DNA of 64,000 nt from a virus, in the IMG/VR virus record IMGVR_UViG_3300032665_000006, positions 62,001 through 126,000 of that record. One strand, given 5' to 3'. Positions 47,421 through 53,361 of the stretch are shown one piece after another. Both the position numbers and the translations under genes were made by a program. The notes under the pieces are model-generated. The model ran no database searches and was not told where the DNA came from. It saw only the letters and a list, made by a program, of their open reading frames with translations. Every line of letters begins with the position of its first letter. Within the stretch, counting starts at the first letter, position 1.

Positions 47421-47497
47421 TGGCTCCCCGAGCTGGGCTCGAACCAGCGACACCGTGATTAACAGTCACGTACTCTACCAACTGAGCTATCAGGGAA
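47421..47497 (-). tRNA. tRNA-Asn(GTT), second copy
   Basis: Loop CTGTTAA, CCA encoded. Shares its acceptor and D-arm with the copy at 31317; the anticodon and T stems differ. Confidence 0.95.
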
Positions 47498-47504
47498 TTG
47501 TTTT

Positions 47505-47583
47505 TGGTCTGTGAGGTAGGATTCGAACCTACAGCCTCCTGACTCCAGATCAGGCCGTCTACCAGATTGACATTACACACAGA
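47505..47583 (-). tRNA. tRNA-Pro(TGG)
   Basis: Anticodon arm CCTGA-TCTGGAG-TCAGG gives TGG with C at position 33 instead of T. T-loop TTCGAAT, CCA encoded. One mismatch closes the acceptor stem. Confidence 0.85.
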
Positions 47584-47590
47584 TTGTTAC

Positions 47591-47665
47591 TGGTGCCCCA
47601 GAATGGAATCGAACCACCGAACCCGGCTTACAAGACCGGACCTTTACCACTAAGGATACAAGGGC
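47591..47665 (-). tRNA. tRNA-Thr(TGT), second copy
   Basis: Loop CTTGTAA, T-loop TTCGATT, CCA encoded. Its first base is the last base of the upstream HNH stop codon. Confidence 0.9.
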
Positions 47666-48048
47666 TATTTTCTGTCTCTACCATTTCCTTTATTTTTAGC
47701 CTTATATGTAGGCGTCTGACTATGGCAGTTTGGGCATATTGCCCTTAAATTTTCTTCTTTGTTATTTTTATAATTCCCGTCGATATGATCTAATTCTAGA
47801 TATAGCGGAAGACCATTATGTTCTTCGATACCACAAATAAGACATTTATTATTTTGTTTTGCCCTTATATAACGATGTATATACATACTAGTTTGATGTT
47901 TGCCTCGAAGGCCATCTTCTAAACCAGACTTCCACCGTTCTATGTAACTTTGATGCATTCCTTCTAAGTAATGCTTGCCACAATAGATTCTTTTTTCTTT
48001 ATGTGTAAATACCGTAGAACATATTTTACAGCTATATTTTTGTAACAT
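47665..48048 (-). CDS. HNH endonuclease
   Basis: 127 residues. Zinc knuckle CKICSTVFTHKEKRIYC, then CLICGIEEHNG and LELDHIDGNYKNNKEENLRAICPNCHSQTPTYK, the HNH core. Paralogue of the gene at 30757 (shared CGI-EHNG and CPNCHSQTPTYK). Stop TAG at 47665-47667 abuts tRNA-Thr. Confidence 0.9.
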   Translation of the reverse strand: MLQKYSCKICSTVFTHKEKRIYCGKHYLEGMHQSYIERWKSGLEDGLRGKHQTSMYIHRYIRAKQNNKCLICGIEEHNGLPLYLELDHIDGNYKNNKEENLRAICPNCHSQTPTYKAKNKGNGRDRK

Positions 48049-48064
48049 ATAATCTTTCTTTAAC

Positions 48065-48141
48065 TGGCACTCTGTAGGGGTGACGATCCCCTCTTACCAA
48101 CGTGAAAGGCTGGGGTCCTAACCAACATAGACGAACAGAGT
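48065..48141 (-). tRNA. tRNA-Glu(TTC), copy 2
   Basis: Acceptor ACTCTGT/ACAGAGT, discriminator G, loop CTTTCAC, CCA encoded. The T-loop is ATCGTCA (A54 and T58 swapped). Confidence 0.85.
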
Positions 48142-48147
48142 ATAACT

Positions 48148-48225
48148 TGGCGTCCTCACCGGGTGTCGATCCCGGTCCTACACCTTGAAAGGGTGTTGAT
48201 CTAGCCAATCGTAATCTATGAGGAC
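48148..48225 (-). tRNA. tRNA-Glu(TTC), copy 1
   Basis: Acceptor GTCCTCA/TGAGGAC, discriminator G, loop CTTTCAA, CCA encoded. T-loop ATCGACA. Confidence 0.85.
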
Positions 48226-48231
48226 ATAACT

Positions 48232-48306
48232 TGGCGACTCCAGGGAGTAACGATCTCCCTCTTCCTCTTAGACAGAGAGGTGTGCGTCCATGAACACTTT
48301 GGAGCC
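48232..48306 (-). tRNA. tRNA-Asp(GTC)
   Basis: Acceptor GGCTCCA/TGGAGTC, discriminator G, loop CTGTCTA, CCA encoded. T-loop ATCGTTA (A54/T58). Confidence 0.85.
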
Positions 48307-48311
48307 TTTGT

Positions 48312-48385
48312 TGGTTGCGGGCTAGGGTAACGCTCCCTATTCCATCCTGGCTTATGAGACCGGAGTGTGGCTATCACAACCCGCA
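48312..48385 (-). tRNA. tRNA with anticodon CAT (Met or Ile2)
   Basis: Acceptor TGCGGGT/GCCCGCA fully paired (T1-A72), loop CTCATAA, CCA encoded, T-loop AGCGTTA. Elongator Met or lysidine-modified Ile cannot be distinguished here. Confidence 0.8.
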
Positions 48386-48393
48386 ATAGTTGT

Positions 48394-48471
48394 TGGAGGA
48401 ACGGGTCGGATTCGAACCGACGACTTTACAGTTTTGCAGACTGTTGCTTTGGGCCACTCAGCCACCGTTCC
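48394..48471 (-). tRNA. tRNA-Cys(GCA)
   Basis: Acceptor GGAACGG.../..CGTTCC, loop CTGCAAA, T-loop TTCGAAT, CCA encoded. Confidence 0.9.
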
Positions 48472-48480
48472 GTTATTGTT

Positions 48481-48565
48481 TGGTGGGTGGTCATGGAGTC
48501 GAACCAAGTATGCCAGAGGCGTCTGATTTACAGTCAGGTGCGGTCGCCAGTGCCGCTCACCACCC
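48481..48565 (-). tRNA. tRNA-Tyr(GTA)
   Basis: Class II, acceptor GGGTGGT region, loop CTGTAAA, T-loop TTCGACT, CCA encoded. First tRNA of the leftward array after the promoter. Confidence 0.9.
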
Positions 48566-48588
48566 ATATAACGCTCTCTTTAGAAAGC

Positions 48589-48696
48589 GTGTAATAAAGC
48601 ATACTAAGGCAATCATTTTTGCGCTGTGGAAAAGCGCCATGTCTTCGATCCGCGATGCCATTGACGGACCAGGTCTTTTAGTATGCTTTATTACGC
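48589..48696 (-). ncRNA. Structured RNA element with 17-bp terminal stem
   Basis: Bases 48591-48607 pair perfectly with 48678-48694 (extendable by two pairs). The 70-base interior has GCGCT/AGCGC and other short stems. It lies between the array promoter and the first tRNA. Same overall plan as the element at 42884-43002. No coding frame. Confidence 0.65.
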
Positions 48697-48793
48697 TGTA
48701 GTTTTTTGCTCCACAAAAGGAGTTTCATCGTACAGGCCGCCCGTTTACTAGATGTTTTAAGTGCCTAGCGTGGACCTCGTTCCCACATAACAC

Positions 48794-48822
48794 ACTATAC
48801 TACCTTACTGTTTATTTGTCAA
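48794..48822 (-). promoter_or_regulatory. Sigma70 promoter of the tRNA array
   Basis: TTGACA-N17-TATAGT on the minus strand, about 95 bases before the structured element and 230 before the first tRNA. Leader contains a CTCC/GGAG hairpin followed by A-rich bases but no clear terminator. Confidence 0.8.
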
Positions 48823-48986
48823 TCTTCTATTTGAAAATAAACAGCTTCTTTACGCTGCGAAGCAAGTAATACCTTTGCTCGCTCGATCTTATTCTGAATC
48901 AACTTCTGCTTTTGCTCATCACTGAGTGAATAACTATAAGCCTGTTCCACAATACGATCATTTAATTTACTATAATCTATTGTCAT
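48819..48986 (-). CDS. Small helical protein (55 aa)
   Basis: 55 residues, ATG 48986 after AAGGAAAG, TGA inside the -35 box of the array promoter. Charged helix (DEQKQKLIQNKIERAKVLLASQRKEA). Function unknown; being just before the tRNA array it could be co-regulated but has its own terminator upstream. Confidence 0.65.
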   Translation of the reverse strand: MTIDYSKLNDRIVEQAYSYSLSDEQKQKLIQNKIERAKVLLASQRKEAVYFQIED

Positions 48987-49002
48987 CTTTCTTTCCTTTT
49001 AA

Positions 49003-49033
49003 AAACAAAAAACCCGGAGTGTTTAGTTCCGGG
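49003..49033 (-). terminator. Rho-independent terminator
   Basis: CCCGGA/TCCGGG stem followed by TTTTTT on the minus strand, ending the transcript of the 53-residue gene. Confidence 0.9.
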
Positions 49034-49063
49034 TCCTTAAAGTTTGTGATATTAAAATATTAC

Positions 49064-49225
49064 TTAATCATCATATCCTTCTTGGACCCTACTATAATCT
49101 TTCCCTGCCTCAATCATATTAAAGCCACTATTATGAATTGTTGAGCGTAAAGAGGCTACCGGGCTCCAGCAGAGTGCTGAACCTTGTGCTATTTGATACG
49201 TTACGGACAATCTTGTATTTTTCAT
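49064..49225 (-). CDS. Small hypothetical protein (53 aa)
   Basis: 53 residues (MKNTRLSVTYQIAQGSALCW...EGYDD), polar, ending acidic. It has two tandem promoters upstream and its own terminator, so it is a strongly expressed single-gene unit. No family recognised. Confidence 0.7.
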   Translation of the reverse strand: MKNTRLSVTYQIAQGSALCWSPVASLRSTIHNSGFNMIEAGKDYSRVQEGYDD

Positions 49226-49234
49226 AATATGTTT

Positions 49235-49263
49235 ATTATAATGCTTAATTAATTCTTTGTCAA
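49235..49263 (-). promoter_or_regulatory. Consensus sigma70 promoter (proximal)
   Basis: TTGACA-N17-TATAAT on the minus strand, 9 bases before the ATG at 49225. Confidence 0.85.
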
Positions 49264-49307
49264 CCTTCTTTTTTACTTCTCTGAACTTTTATTTACCTAA
49301 TGTTGCA

Positions 49308-49336
49308 ATTATACGCATATTTCCATTGAAAGTCAA
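49308..49336 (-). promoter_or_regulatory. Consensus sigma70 promoter (distal)
   Basis: TTGACT-N17-TATAAT on the minus strand, 45 bases upstream of the proximal one. Confidence 0.85.
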
Positions 49337-49351
49337 CCACTTTTGGTAAAA

Positions 49352-49606
49352 TTAGTTGCCCCATCTTAAAAGGAAGAGTGATGAGTCGGTATCGCGAACA
49401 AAACTTACACCACATAAGTGTGGTTGATCCAATGTCCACATGGTCCAAGTCCAGTGTATGTAATGTCTACCTACTGTTGTTTCAAGCCAATATTCCATAG
49501 TATCCACTGCGGCGATCCAATCTAAATTTCCATTGGTTTCTATTATTGGCCAAGGCGCTACAGCTCTATAAGGAAGTTCAGGATGTTTGTCCCAAAGTGC
49601 TCGCAT
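49352..49606 (-). CDS. Aromatic-tail family protein
   Basis: 84 residues ending SSLFLLRWGN (F-L-L-R-W signature), with TMEYWLETTVGRHY in the centre. A GTAAATA box lies 5 bases before the ATG. Function unknown. Confidence 0.7.
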   Translation of the reverse strand: MRALWDKHPELPYRAVAPWPIIETNGNLDWIAAVDTMEYWLETTVGRHYIHWTWTMWTLDQPHLCGVSFVRDTDSSLFLLRWGN

Positions 49607-49611
49607 AGAAG

Positions 49612-49618
49612 TATTTAC
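49612..49618 (-). promoter_or_regulatory. Late-like promoter box
   Basis: GTAAATA on the minus strand, 5 bases before the ATG at 49606. Confidence 0.4.
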
Positions 49619-49644
49619 GAGCCCAGAACTTTCATTATATGCTA

Positions 49645-50259
49645 TTAATTGATTAGATCTTCTATAGATTTTTCGAACCCCACTGTAATTACTAATCTCG
49701 GTCCTGGGCTCAAATGTACGGTATGCACATAGTCTGTGCGTACAAATGCGCTAGGAGTTAGTAAATTTGATTCTGCAGCCGTAGCAGGGCCTAAATATTC
49801 CATTTTTTCTGCTACTGTTGTTCCTGGCATAGTTAGCCCAGTAAAAGGTAATCCAGTTCGAGTACTTACTTGAGTAATCGAGTATAGTCTTTTATCAGTA
49901 TGATGAAAATCGGTCCACCAATGCATAGGATCTTCTGGATTACCTTTTATTAATATATTAAATCTACTTTTTAAAATTTTATGGTTTTCGTTATCCACAT
50001 GGGGTCTTCCATAACCTTGATTTTCTAAATTAGCTAAATGTGCGGTTATGATTAGATTGGATGTATCACAATTATATTGCGACAAATAATTTAATAATTC
50101 TTGTCCAGCACTTACTTCACGCCATTCGTGCTGTAACTTTCTTTGATCCCAATCTAAATTATGATAAAAATTTTCATTAAAATGATTTTTATATCGATTA
50201 AGTATCCAATCTTTAGCTTCCTGCGAAAAATCAAAATCTGTTTTATGGAATAGTAACAT
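49645..50259 (-). CDS. 2OG-oxygenase-like protein, three-copy family
   Basis: 204 residues. LLFHKTDFDFSQEAKDWILNRY start, then YGRPHVDNEN (H-x-D), KGNPEDPMHWW, and LLTPSAFVRTDYVHTVHLSPGPRLVITVGF with late His and Arg. Tandem duplicate of the next gene upstream and paralogue of the gene at 33118. Start overlaps the upstream stop. Confidence 0.7.
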   Translation of the reverse strand: MLLFHKTDFDFSQEAKDWILNRYKNHFNENFYHNLDWDQRKLQHEWREVSAGQELLNYLSQYNCDTSNLIITAHLANLENQGYGRPHVDNENHKILKSRFNILIKGNPEDPMHWWTDFHHTDKRLYSITQVSTRTGLPFTGLTMPGTTVAEKMEYLGPATAAESNLLTPSAFVRTDYVHTVHLSPGPRLVITVGFEKSIEDLIN

Positions 50260-50890
50260 TGATTAACTCTTCTATACTTTTATCGAAAGGCACAGTAATT
50301 ACCAATCTTGGTCCAGGACTTAATTTTATAGTATGAATATAATCTGTGCGTACAAATGCGCTAGGAGTTAGTAAATTTGATGCTGTATCTGTAGCAGGAC
50401 CTAGATACTCCATTTTTTCTTCATTAGTGTGTCCTGGCATAGATAAACTACTAAATTCTTGATTAGTACGTGTATTTAAAACATTACTATAGTACAAGCG
50501 TTTATCTGTATGGTGAAAGTTAGTCCACCAAAGCATAGGATCTTCTGGATTACCAAGCACTATTATATTAAATTTTGAAGTTACTGTTATTTTACCTTTA
50601 GCAGGTCCGTATAATTGTTCGGCGTCAACGTGCGGGCGACTATAATATGGTATTGTTAAATTTGCCAGATGAGCAGTTATGATCAGATTAGATGTATCGC
50701 AATTATATTGAGAAAGGTAAGACAATAATTCTTCTCCAGCAATAGATGCTCGCCATTCATGTTGTAGTTGATTTTGAATCCAATCATAATTATGATAGAA
50801 ATTTAATTTGAAGTGATCTTTATATCGGTTAAGTAACCAATCTTTAGCTTCTTGTGAGAAATCAAAATTTGTTTTATGATATAACAGCAT
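50243..50890 (-). CDS. 2OG-oxygenase-like protein, three-copy family
   Basis: 215 residues. LLYHKTNFDFSQEAKDWLLNRY start, SRPHVDAEQ (H-x-D), LGNPEDPMLWW, and LLTPSAFVRTDYIHTIKLSPGPRLVITVPF. Near-identical over long DNA stretches to the downstream copy, showing recent duplication or gene conversion. Substrate unknown. Confidence 0.7.
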   Translation of the reverse strand: MLLYHKTNFDFSQEAKDWLLNRYKDHFKLNFYHNYDWIQNQLQHEWRASIAGEELLSYLSQYNCDTSNLIITAHLANLTIPYYSRPHVDAEQLYGPAKGKITVTSKFNIIVLGNPEDPMLWWTNFHHTDKRLYYSNVLNTRTNQEFSSLSMPGHTNEEKMEYLGPATDTASNLLTPSAFVRTDYIHTIKLSPGPRLVITVPFDKSIEELINVTIP

Positions 50891-51390
50891 TATAATTTCC
50901 TACTAGTATTATCAAATTCTATCATAGTGACTCTTTTATTATCTAAAAAATATTTAATACCGTTAATAACTTGATTAACATCAATGACTGTACGACCTAA
51001 TTCAACGCACCTAGCATTATTTTCAAGAAAACCTGGTATCAACAATAAACATCTTTCTGGATAAAATGGTTTATGATATTGATATGTTTCGTGTATTATT
51101 TTTTTATTAACTTGATATGGATTGGTGCTATAGTATCCAGCAATACTTCCAATAGTAATTAAAGTTACTTTTGAATCTTTTAAATCTTTTATGATATTTG
51201 CTTGTATAGTACCTGAATAGGCATTATTGAATACTATGTCCGCTGATTTCATTATAGACAAGCACTCGTCGTACTTTGTAGTTAAATCGTATCCGTTACT
51301 ACGACTTAACCCGATAACTTCTTCATTGGGGAATAATTCAACTATTTTGCTTCCTACTAAACCAGTATGTCCAGTGATTACTATCTTCAT
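50890..51390 (-). CDS. Short NAD(P)-dependent SDR/epimerase-like protein
   Basis: 166 residues. VITGHTGLVGSKIVELF (Rossmann G-x-x-G-x-x-G), TIGSIAGYYST and YQVNKKIIHE (Tyr-x3-Lys). Shorter than full epimerases, so it may be a minimal oxidoreductase. GTAAATA lies 4 bases before the ATG. Overlaps the oxygenase gene by one base. Confidence 0.8.
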   Translation of the reverse strand: MKIVITGHTGLVGSKIVELFPNEEVIGLSRSNGYDLTTKYDECLSIMKSADIVFNNAYSGTIQANIIKDLKDSKVTLITIGSIAGYYSTNPYQVNKKIIHETYQYHKPFYPERCLLLIPGFLENNARCVELGRTVIDVNQVINGIKYFLDNKRVTMIEFDNTSRKL

Positions 51391-51394
51391 TCTA

Positions 51395-51401
51395 TATTTA
51401 C
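51395..51401 (-). promoter_or_regulatory. Late-like promoter box
   Basis: GTAAATA on the minus strand, 4 bases before the ATG at 51390, immediately after a terminator. Confidence 0.45.
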
Positions 51402-51404
51402 CAA

Positions 51405-51431
51405 CAAAAAAAGGACCCGAAGGCCCTTTTA
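51405..51431 (-). terminator. Rho-independent terminator with UUCG loop
   Basis: AGGGCC-TTCG-GGTCCT with flanking A and T runs on the minus strand, just after the outer-membrane protein gene. Confidence 0.9.
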
Positions 51432-51447
51432 GTTTAACTCGTAAAAA

Positions 51448-51900
51448 TTAGAACGAGTACTTAACACCTGCGGTTACGATGTTGCCATTGTAAGCCTTAG
51501 TAATGTTATTACCTTTTTGGTAGGCATAATCAGCTACCAAATTTACATTCTTAACTACAGGATAGGCAATCCCTGCGCCAATAAATCCAGCACCACCATT
51601 ACCTACGCCAGGTTTTTGTGTGTCAATAAATGCAGCTCCAGCACGAACATTAGTTTGTACGGGACCTAGTTTGATAACGTCATAACTCACAGATGCTGTG
51701 TAACGATTAACATCAACAGCATTGGTAGTACTACGATCAAAAGTTCCTTGAACGCCAATTGCGCCAAATGATTGACCAACAGAAACGCCTGCGGTATCTT
51801 GTTTAGAGCCCATGTTGCGGCCACCAAAAACACCAACGTCAGTTGCGAAAGCAAAAGTAGTTGATGCTAATAATGCTACTGCTAAAATTACTTTTTTCAT
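51448..51900 (-). CDS. Outer-membrane beta-barrel protein
   Basis: 150 residues. Signal peptide MKKVILAVALLASTTFAFA, then alternating strands (ASVSYDVIKLGPVQTNVRAGAAF, NVNLVADYAYQKG) and a C-terminal GVKYSF ending in Phe, the outer-membrane insertion signal. About eight short strands fit an Ail/OmpA-like barrel. Could alter the infected cell surface, for example receptor masking; this is inference. Own terminator. Confidence 0.85.
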   Translation of the reverse strand: MKKVILAVALLASTTFAFATDVGVFGGRNMGSKQDTAGVSVGQSFGAIGVQGTFDRSTTNAVDVNRYTASVSYDVIKLGPVQTNVRAGAAFIDTQKPGVGNGGAGFIGAGIAYPVVKNVNLVADYAYQKGNNITKAYNGNIVTAGVKYSF

Positions 51901-52019
51901 ACTAATAGTTCCTTTATGTTTATACTACTGAACAAATATTTATTGTTTTTTTGCGTTGGCCTGCAAAAATTGCTAGGTTTTGGCATATTTTTAAGTTTAA
52001 TATACGCATATAATGAAGT

Positions 52020-52046
52020 CAAAAGAATAGGGGTCGAAGCCCCTAT
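52020..52046 (-). terminator. Terminator after tmRNA
   Basis: ATAGGGG-CTTCGA-CCCCTAT followed by TCTTTT on the minus strand. Confidence 0.9.
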
Positions 52047-52387
52047 CTGTTATTTTCTGTTTCGACGGATAACTCCGCAAAGCAGTGATTAAACTGCTAA
52101 TGTTTGGCGTTGTGCTGTACGAGCAGAGAAACGAATTCCCTTACCTGAAACAGTTACTTCGCCTTTAGATGCGTTTGCATTTAAGTTTTTCGCTTGATTT
52201 ACAGTCATCGCCTACTGTGTTGCCTCTTTCATTATCTCACCATGTCGAAACCTTGTCATCCCCACTGAAACATACTACAGCTTTTGGCCTCGCTACCGAT
52301 AACTCGGTTCGGTAATATGCTTCGGTGGAGATGCCGGGAATCGAACCCGGGTCCACAGCGCCTTCACTACGAAGGAATTACAACAAT
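52047..52387 (-). ncRNA. ssrA: Circularly permuted tmRNA (ssrA)
   Basis: Leftward order is 3'-half first. The acceptor piece (about 52387-52324) ends with T-arm CCGGG-TTCGATT-CCCGG and CATCTCC-ACC. After an intervening segment of about 60 bases, the coding piece begins at 52263 with GGGGATGACAAGGTTTCGAC, the tmRNA 5' hallmark. GGGGATG pairs with CATCTCC over 7 bp, closing the tRNA-like domain. The resume codon GCA-AAC starts at 52178 and the tag frame ends TTA-GCA-GTT-TAA at 52089, 29 codons, ending Leu-Ala-Val. tmRNA rescues stalled ribosomes; permuted forms need extra processing to give two RNA pieces. Confidence 0.9.
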
Positions 52388-52390
52388 TCT

Positions 52391-52594
52391 TTACAGCGGA
52401 AGAATATTTGATGCTTGCTTGCCTTTAGGGCCTGCCACTACATCGAATGTTACCGCTTGATTCTCTTTTAAACTCTTAAAACCATTTGTGCTAATTGCGG
52501 AAAAATGTGCAAACAATTCCTCACCACCAGCATCGGGGGTAATAAATCCAAACCCTTTTGCATCATTAAACCACTTTACTTTACCTGTTGCCAT
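52391..52594 (-). CDS. Cold-shock-domain protein
   Basis: 67 residues, the normal CspA size. RNA-binding motifs KGFGFI and (D/E)LFAHFSAI are present. Binds single-stranded RNA or DNA as a chaperone. The tmRNA acceptor piece follows within 4 bases of its stop, so the two share one sigma70 promoter and the transcript must be processed between them. Confidence 0.95.
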   Translation of the reverse strand: MATGKVKWFNDAKGFGFITPDAGGEELFAHFSAISTNGFKSLKENQAVTFDVVAGPKGKQASNILPL

Positions 52595-52621
52595 GTTACT
52601 TTACTTCCTTTATTAAAAACT

Positions 52622-52651
52622 ATTATACTACTATTTTACCTATTTTGTCAA
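52622..52651 (-). promoter_or_regulatory. Sigma70 promoter for cold-shock gene and tmRNA
   Basis: TTGACA-N18-TATAAT on the minus strand, 27 bases before the ATG at 52594. Confidence 0.85.
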
Positions 52652-52838
52652 CCAATTTGATATAAACAAGCGTAGCGTGATACTTAATATATCTAACCAC
52701 TCTAAAACTCAAATGAGCATTAGTAGGTATATTTAGTATTGATCGGTTCCGAATTGCTGGCAATGGACCACAACCTAATCTGCTCCACTCTTCTTCAGAG
52801 TAATAATACTGTTCAACTGGTTTTTTGTTCTGTTCCAT
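52623..52838 (-). CDS. Small hypothetical protein
   Basis: 71 residues: MEQNKKPVEQYYYSEEEWSRLG start, basic hydrophobic C-terminus (FRVVRYIKYHATLVYIKLVDKIGKIVV). A CTAAATA box lies 5 bases before the ATG. Its 3' end overlaps the cold-shock promoter. Confidence 0.6.
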   Translation of the reverse strand: MEQNKKPVEQYYYSEEEWSRLGCGPLPAIRNRSILNIPTNAHLSFRVVRYIKYHATLVYIKLVDKIGKIVV

Positions 52839-52843
52839 AAATC

Positions 52844-52850
52844 TATTTAG
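52844..52850 (-). promoter_or_regulatory. Late-like promoter box
   Basis: CTAAATA on the minus strand, 5 bases before the ATG at 52838. Confidence 0.4.
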
Positions 52851-52880
52851 TACTGGTAGGCCTTGTTACTTAAAGACATT

Positions 52881-52956
52881 TGGTGGTCCGGGTAGGACTT
52901 GCACCCACACTCCCCGAATTATGAGTTCGACGCTTTACTTTTTAAGCTACCGGGCC
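52881..52956 (-). tRNA. tRNA with anticodon CAT (Ile2-like or Met)
   Basis: Acceptor GGCCCGG/CCGGACC with one mismatch, loop CTCATAA, T-loop TGCAAGT, CCA encoded. The GGCCC start and CGAACTCATAATTCG arm resemble lysidine-type tRNA-Ile2. It has its own promoter. Confidence 0.8.
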
Positions 52957-52973
52957 ATCTTTACTACATTGTA

Positions 52974-53002
52974 AGTATAACATCGTTAGCTATAATTGTC
53001 AA
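52974..53002 (-). promoter_or_regulatory. Sigma70 promoter for single tRNA
   Basis: TTGACA-N17-TATACT on the minus strand, 18 bases before the tRNA 5' end. Confidence 0.85.
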
Positions 53003-53354
53003 GAAATTTTTCTAGACTACCATACAAATTAGCTAATACTGCTTCTTTACTACCAAAAAAAACAATAGACTTTGGTACACCTTTAGTAGTTATAATATAG
53101 TAAGGCATTTGAAGTTTTCTATCAAGGTCTAGTATTGTATGCTGATTAAACTTCATAGGATCATCAATGCGATATTCATAAAATTCAAGGTCTAATGTAT
53201 CGGCTAAAGCAAACCAACCTAATTGAGTTAATCTAAGTCCGCCAGTTGGACGCAAATTATACCACCATGATACTCTAGCTGATTCTACGCTAATGCGTTG
53301 TTCTTCCGGGAGTTGATTTACTAATTGTTCTGTAAGTTTGAGTTTGTTACGCAC
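52986..53354 (-). CDS. Hypothetical protein
   Basis: 122 residues from a GTG start. Pattern RVSWWYNLRPTGGLRLTQLGWFAL then YYIITTKGVPKSIVFFGSKEAVLANLYGSLEKFL resembles phage proteins seen next to small DNA-binding genes, but no family was identified. Its 3' end overlaps the tRNA promoter. Confidence 0.7.
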   Translation of the reverse strand: MRNKLKLTEQLVNQLPEEQRISVESARVSWWYNLRPTGGLRLTQLGWFALADTLDLEFYEYRIDDPMKFNQHTILDLDRKLQMPYYIITTKGVPKSIVFFGSKEAVLANLYGSLEKFLDNYS

Positions 53355-53361
53355 AGTAATA

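Noticed and set aside
47118-48701. Several plus-strand open frames of 70-115 codons across the tRNA array
   Set aside because: They are antisense to well-formed tRNA genes and their residues are simply the translated complement of tRNA sequence (for example repeated ESNP/GFEP-like motifs).
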